From Deltaproteobacteria bacterium (lineage in GTDB: Bacteria; Desulfobacterota; Deferrisomatia; Deferrisomatales; JACRMM01): a stretch of 60,427 bases of DNA. The stretch spans positions 1 to 60,427 of the forward strand of contig JACRMM010000052.1 in the NCBI GenBank assembly GCA_016214985.1, given 5' to 3'. The notes beneath the pieces are model-generated. The model ran no database searches. It worked only from the letters and a program-made list of their open reading frames with translations, and was not told the origin of the DNA. Below are positions 51,900 through 59,535 of the stretch, one piece after another. A program made the position numbers and the translations under genes. The number at the start of each line of letters is the position of its first letter. The first letter of the stretch is position 1.

Positions 51900-53222
51900 A
51901 TGACCGGGGCCTGGTGGGTCGTCTCCGCAGCGGTCTGCGGTGGTTTTCTCTGGGGCGTGGGCCGGTTGGCTCGAGCCCGTGCCGAGCGGCCGCGCCGCCG
52001 CTGGGAGCTCGCGGCGCTCCTCATGGCTGCCGTGGCCGTCCGCCTCGCGTTGGCGGCGGGCACGAAGGGGTACGGCCCGGACGTCGGCACCTTTAGCGCC
52101 TGGGCCGGCCACGCGGCCGAGGGGCTCACCTCCTTCTACTCGCCGGGGTACTTCGCCGACTACCCGCCCGGGTACATCTACGTCCTCTGGGCCGTCGGAA
52201 AGGTCAGGCTCCTGCTCGGGCTGGAGTTCGGCACCCCGGCCTTCCTGGTGCTGCTCAAGCTCCCGGCCATCGCGGCCGACGCTGCGGCGGTGTGGCTCTT
52301 CGACCGCCTGGCCCGGCGCGAGGGCTGGGGTGCCGCCGCACTGCCGGTGGCCGCCTTGTATGCCTTCAACCCCGCCGTGATCGCGAACTCCGCGGTCTGG
52401 GGCCAGGTGGACGGCGTCTTCGTGCTGTTCCTCCTCGCGGGCGTGCTGCTCCTGGAGCGCCAGCCGGCCGGCTCCGGCGCGTCCTTCGCCGCCGCGCTGC
52501 TCGTGAAGCCGCAGGCCCTCCTCTTCGCCCCCGTTCCCTTGCTCTGGTTCGCGGTCCGCCTCGGGAGGGAGCGCTCCCGGCGCGCCGCCGGCGACCTCCT
52601 CCAGTTCGCCGGGGCGGGCCTCGTCCTCTTCGCCCTCGGTGTGCTTCCCTTCGCGGCCGAGCGAGAGGCCGGTTGGATCGTGGCCAAGTACGTCGGAACC
52701 CTCGCCTCCTATCCCTACGCGACCCTAAACGCCTTCAACCTCTTTGCCCTCGTCGGCGGCAACCTGGCGGCGACCGGCGACCGTCTCTTCTTCCTGACAT
52801 ACGGAGCGTGGGGAACGATCCTCGTCGCGCTCGCCGTGGCCTTCGCCGCCGCGGTCGCCGTCCGTGGCCGGGGGGCGGCCCGGGTCTGGTTTCTGGCCCT
52901 CTTTCTCGCCGCGTCTGCCTTTGTCCTCTCGGCGAAGATGCACGAGCGATATCTCTTTCCGGCCGTGCCCCTGGCGCTCGGCTACTTCCTCTCGAGCCGG
53001 GAGCGGTGGGGCCTGTGGCTCTTCGCCGGTTTTACCGTGACCCAGTTCCTGAATACCGCCGAGGTGCTGGCCCTGAGTGTCCACGAGGTCTACGCCGTGC
53101 CGCGCTTGGACCCGCTCCTGCTCGCCGTGTCGCTCGCCAACGTGCTCCTGTGGGGGCTCGCCGCCCGAGCGGGGTACGGCCGGCTCCGCGAACCGGCCCG
53201 GCCGGCGGCCGCGGCCGGCTGA
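51900..53222 (+). CDS. GT-C membrane glycosyltransferase
   Basis: This 440-residue protein has about ten membrane segments. Its loop between segments contains GPDVGTFSAWA, with the Asp expected of GT-C enzymes, and a late SAKMHERYLFPAVPLALGYF segment seen in GT-C mannosyl- and arabinosyl-transferases. It would use a polyprenyl-phosphate sugar on the periplasmic side, possibly extending glycans started by the PMT. It begins 14 bp after gtrA. Sugar and acceptor are not known. Confidence 0.8.
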   Translation: MTGAWWVVSAAVCGGFLWGVGRLARARAERPRRRWELAALLMAAVAVRLALAAGTKGYGPDVGTFSAWAGHAAEGLTSFYSPGYFADYPPGYIYVLWAVGKVRLLLGLEFGTPAFLVLLKLPAIAADAAAVWLFDRLARREGWGAAALPVAALYAFNPAVIANSAVWGQVDGVFVLFLLAGVLLLERQPAGSGASFAAALLVKPQALLFAPVPLLWFAVRLGRERSRRAAGDLLQFAGAGLVLFALGVLPFAAEREAGWIVAKYVGTLASYPYATLNAFNLFALVGGNLAATGDRLFFLTYGAWGTILVALAVAFAAAVAVRGRGAARVWFLALFLAASAFVLSAKMHERYLFPAVPLALGYFLSSRERWGLWLFAGFTVTQFLNTAEVLALSVHEVYAVPRLDPLLLAVSLANVLLWGLAARAGYGRLREPARPAAAAG

Positions 53223-53540
53223 CGGGAGAGGGATTCCACCCGGACTGGGAGCTCCCTCGCGATCCTCCAGGGCCCCGTCAAAGTCGGTCGACGCAGGGGC
53301 TTGCCGGGTCTGCTCGTGCAGCCGGACGGCCGCTCCAGATCGATTGCACCCCGCGACCGGTGCACAGCTCGTTCCAAGTCTCCCAAGAAACCAGCGTCGG
53401 TGCGAAGTTTCGATCGTTCGGCATTGTCCGGCGAGGCGACAGGCGCGGCAAGCCCCGTGCCCTGCGAGAATGAGCGAGCCCCGCGCGATCCTCTTCGCTC
53501 CTCGACGCCGCGGCCGGCCCTCGGGTATGATCCCGGCCCG
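53223..53540. other. Intergenic region without gene
   Basis: This 318-bp stretch holds no supported gene. A frame covering most of it has no recognisable domain. Its right end contains the promoter of the next gene at 53502-53530. Confidence 0.5.
53502..53530 (+). promoter_or_regulatory. Sigma-70-type promoter giving near-leaderless mRNA
   Basis: TCGACG (53502-53507), a 17-bp spacer and TATGAT (53525-53530) match 4/6 and 5/6 of consensus. The predicted transcript would start near 53537, only 4 nt before the ATG at 53541, so translation could be leaderless. No ribosome site is seen, which agrees. Confidence 0.45.
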
Positions 53541-54818
53541 ATGATCGCCGCCTTGCTCGCCGCCTACCTCCTCGTCCTCACCGCCGAGTACGCCCTGAAG
53601 GCGTTGAACCTCCGGCACCTGAAGGCCGTGGGCCACCTCGTGCCCGAGGGCTTCGAGGGGGAGGTCGACGCCGCCACGCTTGCGAAGACCTCCGCCTACA
53701 CCTTCGACAAGAGCCGCGTCGCGCTCGTCGAGTCGGCCGTGGAAAGTGCGATCTTCCTCCTCTTCCTCTTTGCCGGCTGGCTCGGGGTGTACGACCGGTG
53801 GATCGGATCCCTCGTCGCGTCGCCGATCGGGGGAGGGGTCCTGTTCTTCGTCGGGCTCACGCTGATCCAGAGCGTGCTCGGCATCCCCTTCGGCGCCTAC
53901 GACACCTTCCGCATCGAGTCGCGCCACGGCTTCAACGCCACGACGCCGGGCCTGTGGGTCGCGGATCTCGTCAAGGGGCTCGCCGTCTCGGCGGCGCTCA
54001 TTGCGCTCGTGACGGCCGGTGCCCTGGGCCTGGTGCGGTGGAGCCCGGGCGCCTGGTGGCTCTGGGTGTGGGGGTTCTTCGTCGGGGTGAGCGTGCTGAT
54101 GCTCTTCCTGTCGCCCTACGTGATCGAGCCGCTCTTCTTCCGGTTCCAACCGGTGCAGAAGGAGGGGATCGAGGAGGAGATCCGGCGGCTTATGGACAAG
54201 GCGGGCCTCACGGTGGGGCGGGTGTTCCAGGTCGACGCCTCCCGGCGGAGCCGGCACTCCAACGCGTACTTCACCGGCATCGGGCGGGTGAAACGGGTGG
54301 TGCTCTTCGACACCCTGCTCGACCAGATGAGCCCGGCGGAGATCGTCGCGGTGCTGGCCCACGAGGTGGGGCACTGGAAGAGGCGGCACGTGATCCAGCG
54401 CCTCGGGCTCACGGCCGGCCTCGCCCTGGCGGGGCTCTATCTCGCCTTCCGGCTCGTAGGGTGGGGAGGCGTGCCCGGGCTGGTCGGCCTCGACGCGGCG
54501 TCGCTGCCGGCCCAGGCGGTGATCCTGTGGCTCGTCGCCGGGATCGCCGGGTTCTTCGTGACGCCGTTCTTCAGCGCTCTCTCCCGGCGAAACGAGCGCG
54601 AGGCCGATCGGTTCGCGTGTGAGCTCTCCGGAGATCCCGGCGCGCTGGCCTCGGCCCTGATCAAGCTCTCCCGCGAGAACCTGGCGAACCTCCACCCCCA
54701 TCCCCTCTACGCGGCCTTCTACCTCTCGCACCCGCCGGTCGTGGAGCGGGTTCGGGTGCTTCGGGCGGCGCGCCCCCAGACACCAGCCAGGTCGGGCGCG
54801 GGCGCGATGATCTCCTGA
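53541..54818 (+). CDS. M48 family metalloprotease (Ste24/CAAX protease 1-like)
   Basis: This 425-residue inner-membrane zinc protease has about seven membrane segments. The motif HEVGHWKRRH is near residue 274, the third ligand is in NEREADRFA near 353. The length and RFQPVQKEGIEEEIRRL region match Ste24-type proteases, which in bacteria take part in membrane protein quality control. The start is at 53541 given the promoter position. Confidence 0.88.
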   Translation: MIAALLAAYLLVLTAEYALKALNLRHLKAVGHLVPEGFEGEVDAATLAKTSAYTFDKSRVALVESAVESAIFLLFLFAGWLGVYDRWIGSLVASPIGGGVLFFVGLTLIQSVLGIPFGAYDTFRIESRHGFNATTPGLWVADLVKGLAVSAALIALVTAGALGLVRWSPGAWWLWVWGFFVGVSVLMLFLSPYVIEPLFFRFQPVQKEGIEEEIRRLMDKAGLTVGRVFQVDASRRSRHSNAYFTGIGRVKRVVLFDTLLDQMSPAEIVAVLAHEVGHWKRRHVIQRLGLTAGLALAGLYLAFRLVGWGGVPGLVGLDAASLPAQAVILWLVAGIAGFFVTPFFSALSRRNEREADRFACELSGDPGALASALIKLSRENLANLHPHPLYAAFYLSHPPVVERVRVLRAARPQTPARSGAGAMIS

Positions 54819-54889
54819 GAGGACGACCCCAGAACCCAGGGCCGTGCAGGCCGAAGGCGTCGGTGCGACTCCCCGTGCGCGCCGCAGGA

Positions 54890-54929
54890 TTGACGACTGG
54901 GGCCAAATGGCGTACGCTTTTGCGTACGC
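54890..54929 (+). promoter_or_regulatory. Promoter and operator of toxin-antitoxin pair
   Basis: TTGACG (54890-54895) and TACGCT (54913-54918) are spaced by 17 bp. The -10 lies inside two copies of the palindrome GCGTACGC (54910-54917 and 54922-54929) separated by TTTT. GTAC-core pairs 12 bp apart are typical binding sites of Phd/YefM antitoxins, so the antitoxin-toxin complex should repress its own promoter. AAGGAGGT at 54932-54939 then precedes the ATG. Confidence 0.7.
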
Positions 54930-54943
54930 TAAAGGAGGTACGG

Positions 54944-55186
54944 ATGACAACCATTACGGCTACCGAGGCGAGGAAACTCCTCTATAAGCTATTGGATGAC
55001 GTCGCCGAGTCGCACGAACCGATTCAGATCGCCGGCAAACGCAGCAACGCGGTCTTGCTCTCCGAAGATGACTGGCGGGCCATCCAGGAGACCCTCTACC
55101 TCCATTCCGTCCCGGGAATGAAGGAGTCCATTGTCCAGGGGCTCAACACGCCGGTGGAGGAGTGCGAAGAGGAACTCGACTGGTGA
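54944..55186 (+). CDS. Phd/YefM-family antitoxin
   Basis: This 80-residue protein has the N-terminal DNA-binding fold of YefM (TTITATEARKLLYKLLDDVA, then EPIQIAGKRSNAVLLSEDDW) and an acidic C-terminus (EECEEELDW) that would bind and neutralise the toxin. It is expressed from the palindrome-controlled promoter directly upstream. The toxin starts inside its stop codon (GTGA overlap). Confidence 0.92.
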   Translation: MTTITATEARKLLYKLLDDVAESHEPIQIAGKRSNAVLLSEDDWRAIQETLYLHSVPGMKESIVQGLNTPVEECEEELDW

Positions 55187-55446
55187 AGTGGAGGCTCGTC
55201 TACGCGAAACAGGCACAGAAGGACGCGAGAAAACTGGCGGCTGCCGGCTTGAAGCCGAAAGCGGAGCGGCTACTCGAACTCCTCAGGGAAGATCCCTACC
55301 GTATGCCACCCCTTCTTGAAAAACTCGTCGGCGATCTAGCCGGCGCATGCTCTCGGCGAATCAACATCCAGCACAGGATCGTTTTTCAGGTCCTCGACGA
55401 GACCCACACGGTCAAGGTCCTTCGGCTGTGGACGCATTACGAATAA
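55183..55446 (+). CDS. YoeB/Txe-family mRNA interferase toxin
   Basis: This 87-residue RelE-superfamily protein starts at a GTG overlapping the antitoxin stop. Family features are KQAQKDARKL at the N-terminus, the catalytic arginine region SRRINIQHRIVFQV, and the terminal histidine in RLWTHYE. It would cut mRNA at the ribosome unless bound by the antitoxin. All key residues appear intact, so it is probably functional. Confidence 0.9.
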   Translation: MKWRLVYAKQAQKDARKLAAAGLKPKAERLLELLREDPYRMPPLLEKLVGDLAGACSRRINIQHRIVFQVLDETHTVKVLRLWTHYE

Positions 55447-55741
55447 GGCGCGAACCAGGGGAACCGAGAGGGACGCCCCTGATTCCTTGACTGCTCGGGG
55501 CCGGGACGTTGCACCGATTCGGGTGTGGCCTCGGCGGGACTCGCTCGACGTACGCGGAGTTCGTGGCCGCTGGGGTTGCGGCGGGTCGGCGCGATGAACG
55601 GGTAGGGGCGCCCGGGGTCGGGTTTCCCGGGTTCCGTCCGCCTCTTTCTTGGAGTTGAGCGTGATCCAAACGGCCCTCACCCACGGCCGAAAGCTGGCGA
55701 CCAGGATCTGGGACTTCTCGGGCGGCGGGGCGCAAGGGAGC
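55447..55741. other. Intergenic region without gene
   Basis: I see no gene, repeat or clear promoter in these 295 bp. A frame reading through its end into the next gene adds residues with no family resemblance before the lipoprotein signal. Confidence 0.45.
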
Positions 55742-56506
55742 ATGCGTCGCGCCTGGCTGGGGGGGCTGGTGATCCTGCTTGCCGCCTGTGCACCGGCGCC
55801 CCTACGGCCGGGAATCCCGACCCTGTGGAGGGCTTCGCCGAACTTCGGAGAACGTCGGCCCAACTTCGTCGTCCTCCACCATACGGATGACGACTCGACC
55901 GAGCAGGCGCTGCGCGCGCTCACCGCCCCTTACGGGAAGACCAGCGCACACTATCTGATCGGAAACGACGGCGCGCTCTATCAGCTCGTCGATGAACGCT
56001 CCCGAGCGTGGCACGCCGGGTTGTCGAAGTGGGGTGCCGACACCGATCTGAACTCCTCCTCCATCGGCATCGAGCTCCAGAACAACGGCCGGGAACCCTT
56101 CCCCGAGGTGCAGATCTCATCGCTTCTCGCGCTCCTCGACGACATTGAGCGGCGGTATGGCATCCCGAGCGAGAACTTCCTCGGCCATTCCGACGTTGCG
56201 CCCACCCGCAAGGTCGATCCTGGCCCCTACTTTCCCTGGAGAATCCTCGCCCAGCGCGGCTACGGCCTGTGGTGCGAGCCGCCCCTCCCCGACGCTCCCG
56301 CCGCCTTCGATGCGATCGCTGCGTTGCAGGTGGTGGGGTACGACGTCTCCGATCTTGCGGCCGCGACCCGGGCGTTCAAGCTCCACTTCGCGCAGGATCA
56401 GGCCCCGCCCGAACTCACGGACTCCGACAAGAGCCTACTGTACTGCCTGACGCGGCACGGCCGTCCCGATAGCGCCGATGAAAAACCGGCGAGGTGTAGC
56501 GAATGA
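55742..56506 (+). CDS. AmiD-like lipoprotein N-acetylmuramoyl-L-alanine amidase
   Basis: This 254-residue enzyme starts at 55742, where MRRAWLGGLVILLAACAP is a lipoprotein signal with the lipidated Cys near 17. The Amidase_2 domain carries VVLHHTDDD, AWHAGLSKWGAD and GHSDVAPTRKVDPGPYFPW zinc and catalytic residues. A C-terminal peptidoglycan-binding region follows (LQVVGYDVSD, RAFKLHFA), as in E. coli AmiD. The last 12 or so residues (DSADEKPARCSE) lie in DNA that resembles a group II intron, so the original C-terminus may have been replaced. Confidence 0.85.
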   Translation: MRRAWLGGLVILLAACAPAPLRPGIPTLWRASPNFGERRPNFVVLHHTDDDSTEQALRALTAPYGKTSAHYLIGNDGALYQLVDERSRAWHAGLSKWGADTDLNSSSIGIELQNNGREPFPEVQISSLLALLDDIERRYGIPSENFLGHSDVAPTRKVDPGPYFPWRILAQRGYGLWCEPPLPDAPAAFDAIAALQVVGYDVSDLAAATRAFKLHFAQDQAPPELTDSDKSLLYCLTRHGRPDSADEKPARCSE

Positions 56507-56640
56507 AAGAGTCGTACGGTGAAGGCGTAGCGAGCCACACCGGCCCCGTCACCACCTGAGGCAGGAGCCGGATGCGGTAGTTCTGCACGTCCGGATCTGT
56601 GGGGGGCGCCGGGGGCGACCGCGTCCTACTTGCCCAGGGG
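56475..56640 (+). mobile_element. Probable group II intron remnant
   Basis: The GAGGTGTAGCGAATGAAAG run, GGTGAAGGCGTAGCGAGCC and the stem CCGGATGC/GCACGTCCGG (56568-56575, 56585-56594) followed by ATCTGTGGGGGG resemble the conserved RNA found just before the reverse-transcriptase gene of bacterial group II introns. No reverse transcriptase follows, so this would be a deletion remnant. The identification rests on remembered sequence patterns and needs an Rfam search. Confidence 0.4.
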
Positions 56641-56885
56641 GTTCGTTGCGGCGTTGCGTGAGACTCGTGCCTGCACTCCTGTGCGTCTCTCCGACGAGCA
56701 CCCCCAACGGACGTCTTTCGCCTGTTCGCCTTGCTTGATCCCTCCCGCTCATCCTGCGCTTCGGGATCCGGATCCTTTCTGGGTCCGACTCGAGCCGCGG
56801 ACATCACAGAGACAAACCCCATGGCGCCGTGACGTTGAACCTCTTTGCGTGCTCAGCGGTTTTGCGAGGCGTGGGCCTCCTTGTC
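56641..56885. other. Unassigned accessory DNA
   Basis: These bases hold no supported gene. Short frames on both strands have no domain and irregular codon use. It separates the intron-like remnant from the candidate small RNA. Confidence 0.4.
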
Positions 56886-56915
56886 TTGACTCCCGGCGCC
56901 CCGGAGGGGTAAGAA
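56886..56915 (+). promoter_or_regulatory. Candidate promoter of small RNA
   Basis: TTGACT (56886-56891), 18 bp, then TAAGAA (56910-56915). The -35 is 5/6 and the -10 is 3/6. It lies at the right distance before a folded segment ending in an intrinsic terminator. Confidence 0.35.
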
Positions 56916-56917
56916 GG

Positions 56918-57028
56918 CCCGGTCCAACCGCGCGGGGGTGAGAATGGACGGACCGGGGCACCCAGGTTGCCGAGGGAAGGGAGCAAGCCAGAAGGCCACG
57001 GTCACCGCAAGGTGGGGTGGCCTTTTCT
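56918..57028 (+). ncRNA. Candidate structured small RNA ending in a terminator
   Basis: The 5' part folds as a perfect 8-bp stem CCCGGTCC (56918-56925)/GGACCGGG (56950-56957). The 3' part is a strong intrinsic terminator: GGCCAC (56994-56999) pairs with GTGGCC (57017-57022), contains an inner CACC-GCAA-GGTG hairpin with a GNRA loop, and ends TTTTCT (57023-57028). A promoter lies just upstream and no coding frame is convincing. About 110 nt long. I could not assign it to a known RNA family. Confidence 0.45.
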
Positions 57029-57446
57029 GTTGGGCCCCATGCGAGAACGGTTCTTCCTGCTGCCCCTCCTGGCCGGCCGCGGTCGGTCTTGGCCGACCCA
57101 TGGGTCTGACGGCACGTCGCCCTTCCCGGGGAGGAGCCCGGAGGCCCCGACGGGACGAGTATCGCTCGCAGCATCTCAGCGATCAGACCTTCGTGCGCGT
57201 CCGGTTCCTCCACGCCGCATCGGTTCGGGCCGCCATCCGAGGAATGTTCAATGGGCAAGGAACCCCTGAGCGCGTTCCCCGGGCCGACGGAAACGGGCGC
57301 GATCAACACGAGATCAGGAACGTTGGGGGGGCTTGGCGCGGCATGGGCGCCACCGTCGCAGGTCGCGGTCGTTGCTGGTAAGCGTCAAGAAGACCGCCAA
57401 CTCCTCCGTGTCTCCGCGGTCGGGCGCGAATAGGCTTCAATTGTCA
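57029..57446. other. Gene-free stretch before cassette array
   Basis: No integrase, transposase or other gene is recognisable here on either strand. Frames of 60-190 codons occur by chance in GC-rich DNA and share no family features. It ends at tandem repeats and the first attC-like site. Confidence 0.45.
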
Positions 57447-57490
57447 CCAGCGTCCCCGATGGTTTTCCCCAGCGTCCCCGATGGTTTTCC
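57447..57490. repeat. Perfect 22-bp tandem duplication
   Basis: A 22-bp unit beginning CCAGCGTCCCCGATGG and ending TTTTCC occurs twice head to tail, at 57447-57468 and 57469-57490, with no mismatch. The second copy runs into the left side of the first attC-like palindrome. Similar CCCCGATGG-type motifs occur at ends of IS21-type elements; here no element is complete. Confidence 0.6.
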
Positions 57491-57559
57491 AAGCGGGTGA
57501 ACAGCGGACTGGCAATTCCGCTGCGCTCCATTGCCAGCCGGTTACCCGCGTCGTTGGCC
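57487..57559 (+). repeat. attC-like site 1
   Basis: An imperfect palindrome with the architecture of an integron attC site. Paired blocks are CCAA/TTGG (outer), GCGGGT/ACCCGC, AAC/GTT, CGG/CCG and CTGGCAAT/ATTGCCAG (inner, 8 bp), with an unpaired A at 57508 on one arm as in real attC sites. The right end GTTGGCC is one base off the GTTRRRY core and the left TTCCAAG one off RYYYAAC. The next gene starts 12 bp later. Confidence 0.5.
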
Positions 57560-57570
57560 AGGAGAAGAAG

Positions 57571-58299
57571 ATGAACCCGACGGAACAACTTCATTCCGAG
57601 ATGATCGCGGCGTACGAGGTCACCGGAAGGGAGACTGGATACTGGGGTCACTACTTCCTCCGTTCCGTGAAACGACACGGAGGCCTTGCGACGGCCAAGC
57701 GTATGCTTCAGAAAAGGCTATCGAATCCATCAGAACAAAAAGGGTTCCGAGCACTTGTGGAAGCTGGCCGCCCAGACCTCTCTCTGGAAAGCTTAGTCCT
57801 GAACGCTCGTTTTCGAGCTCTTTTCACACCTGAAGAACTCGCCGAGGCGCAAAGACGCCTCGACTCGGTTCCGAACTACGCACGCCGAAGGAAGATCGCA
57901 CCCAGCGCAAACCATCCGGAAGATTTGAACGAAGAGCGGGAATACACGGAAGGAGCAAAGAAGACCGTAATAGTAAACGCCTATGAACGAGATCCGAAGG
58001 CGCGCGCGGCCTGTCTGGCGCGGCACGGCTATGCATGTCGCGTCTGCGAACTCAGACTCGATGACATCTACGGTGACATTGGCAAACAGTTCATTCATGT
58101 TCATCACAAGAAGCCACTTGCCGCACGAAGAGCTGGCTATAAAGTCAACCCTACTATAGACTTGGTTCCGGTTTGCCCGAACTGCCACGCAATGTTGCAC
58201 ACCTCCGATCCTCCTCTGGGCGTTGAGGAACTGAAGGGACTAATGGCCAATCAGCGCTCAACCGGCGCTGTCAAGCGTCCGGTTCGAGCGCGCCGTTAG
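57571..58299 (+). CDS. HNH endonuclease, cassette-borne
   Basis: This 242-residue protein starts at 57571 after AGGAGAAG. The HNH nuclease domain fills residues about 145-225: YACRVCELRL, HVHHKKPL with the paired histidines, and VPVCPNCHAMLH with the second metal CxxC. The N-terminal half (about 1-130) is helical and unassigned, perhaps binding the DNA target. Base composition is clearly lower in GC than the chromosome. It lies between attC-like sites and looks like an integron cassette gene, possibly anti-phage. Confidence 0.82.
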   Translation: MNPTEQLHSEMIAAYEVTGRETGYWGHYFLRSVKRHGGLATAKRMLQKRLSNPSEQKGFRALVEAGRPDLSLESLVLNARFRALFTPEELAEAQRRLDSVPNYARRRKIAPSANHPEDLNEEREYTEGAKKTVIVNAYERDPKARAACLARHGYACRVCELRLDDIYGDIGKQFIHVHHKKPLAARRAGYKVNPTIDLVPVCPNCHAMLHTSDPPLGVEELKGLMANQRSTGAVKRPVRARR

Positions 58300-58301
58300 G
58301 T
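58256..58301 (+). repeat. attC-like site 2 (short)
   Basis: GCTCAAC (58256-58262) fits RYYYAAC and GTTAGGT (58295-58301) fits GTTRRRY exactly. Inside, CGGCGC (58263-58268) pairs with GCGCCG (58290-58295). It overlaps the last codons and stop of the HNH gene, the usual position for an attC site. At 46 bp it is shorter than most (about 57-141 bp), so it may be degraded. Confidence 0.4.
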
Positions 58302-58323
58302 TCAAATAGAAGAGGAAGAGAGC

Positions 58324-59418
58324 ATGCCTGTTCGAACTGCCCTATGGAAAGTTGGTACTCCGCCCCAGATGCTCTCTGAATCATCGCTATCCAAAGAGCA
58401 AGTACTGGAGGATATGATCACGGCCGCGCCTCGAATTCTCTCCGAGGAGTGGATGCTCATCGGACGGCAGGAGGACACGGGTTTCGGGGGGCGTATTGAC
58501 CTCCTCGCGGTCGCGCCCGATGGCTCGCTTGTCCTTATTGAACTCAAACGCGACCGAACCCCTCGCGAGGTCGTGGCGCAGGCCCTCGATTACGCTTCTT
58601 GGGTGGAAAAGCTCCACGCTGAGGACATCGCCGCCATCTACAGTCGCTTTGCTCCTGGCAAGAGCCTGGCCGAGGATTTTGGTCAACGGTTCGGGCAAGC
58701 GCTCGACGAGGAAGGGCTGAACCAAAACCATCAAATCATCATTGTGGCAGCGGCGCTCGACGACAGCACGGAGCGCATTGTGGCCTATCTGAGCGAACGG
58801 GACATCCCCATCAACGTATTGTGCTTTCAGGTCTTCACTCACGGCACTGACCAGCTTCTAAGTCGCTCATGGTTGCTCGACCCCATGCGCACGCAAGTCA
58901 GCGCCGCCGCGACGCCAGAGGGGCCAAGTGAGCCATGGAACGGCGAGTTCTACTGTTCATTTGGTGCCGGCGAGACACGCTCATGGGCCGATGCGGTCGC
59001 TCTCGGATTCATCTGTGGCGGCGGAGGCGCATGGTACAGCAAGACGCTTCAACTCCTGAACCCCGGCGACCGCGTATGGGTAAAGGTGCCCGGCTCGGGC
59101 TTCGTGGGTGTTGGCCGCGTGACCGGTCGCTCGCAGGCCGCTTCAATCTTCAGGGTCAACACCCCGGAGGGCGAACGCCCTGTGCTGGAGGCCGCCAAGC
59201 GCGGCACATACCACCGCGAATTCCTAGAAGATCCTGAACGTTGCGAATACTTCGTGCCCATAAATTGGTTAGAAACCGTTCCAGTAGAGAAGGCTGTGCA
59301 GGAGATTGGTCTGTTTGGCAACCAAAACACTGTGTGCAAACCAACTACTCAAAAATGGCGTTCGACTGTCGAACGGCTGAAAGAGAAGTTCCAGAATTTC
59401 GACAAAGGCAGTGCCTAA
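58324..59418 (+). CDS. NucS-like (DUF91) PD-(D/E)xK nuclease, cassette-borne
   Basis: This 364-residue protein has a nuclease domain at about 22-110: GRIDLLAVAP with catalytic Asp, LIELKRD with E-x-K, and REVVAQALDYASWV, as in NucS/DUF91 enzymes. Residues about 195-360 form a second, unassigned domain containing WADAVALGFICGGGGAWYS and GDRVWVKVPGSGFVGVGRV, perhaps a reader of modified DNA. It begins 22 bp after attC-like site 2, and its stop TAA lies inside attC-like site 3. I infer defence or mismatch-linked DNA cleavage. Confidence 0.8.
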   Translation: MPVRTALWKVGTPPQMLSESSLSKEQVLEDMITAAPRILSEEWMLIGRQEDTGFGGRIDLLAVAPDGSLVLIELKRDRTPREVVAQALDYASWVEKLHAEDIAAIYSRFAPGKSLAEDFGQRFGQALDEEGLNQNHQIIIVAAALDDSTERIVAYLSERDIPINVLCFQVFTHGTDQLLSRSWLLDPMRTQVSAAATPEGPSEPWNGEFYCSFGAGETRSWADAVALGFICGGGGAWYSKTLQLLNPGDRVWVKVPGSGFVGVGRVTGRSQAASIFRVNTPEGERPVLEAAKRGTYHREFLEDPERCEYFVPINWLETVPVEKAVQEIGLFGNQNTVCKPTTQKWRSTVERLKEKFQNFDKGSA

Positions 59419-59525
59419 CAACCGGCGGGGCGGTGAGGAGCCCCTCTTATCACTCGCTGACGACCTAAGAGTAGATCCACGCGGACGCGGAGAAAAGCAA
59501 GCGCCGATGAAACCGGCCGTTGGAC
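59413..59525 (+). repeat. attC-like site 3
   Basis: GCCTAAC (59413-59419) and GTTGGAC (59519-59525) match the left (RYYYAAC) and right (GTTRRRY) attC consensus cores. Inner CGGC (59423-59426) pairs with GCCG (59516-59519), and CTCTTA/TAAGAG can form a central stem. Length 113 bp is within the normal range. The left core overlaps the stop codon of the nuclease gene and the next start codon follows 10 bp after the right core, which is the standard cassette layout. Confidence 0.5.
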
Positions 59526-59535
59526 GACCAAATTC

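Noticed and set aside
56881..57030. Known riboswitch or SRP RNA
   Set aside because: Short matches such as GGGAAGGGAGC recall SRP and cobalamin elements, but the required conserved cores are absent or out of order.
56749..57309. 186-codon minus-strand frame
   Set aside because: It runs antisense to the candidate small RNA and terminator, and its translation has no recognisable features.
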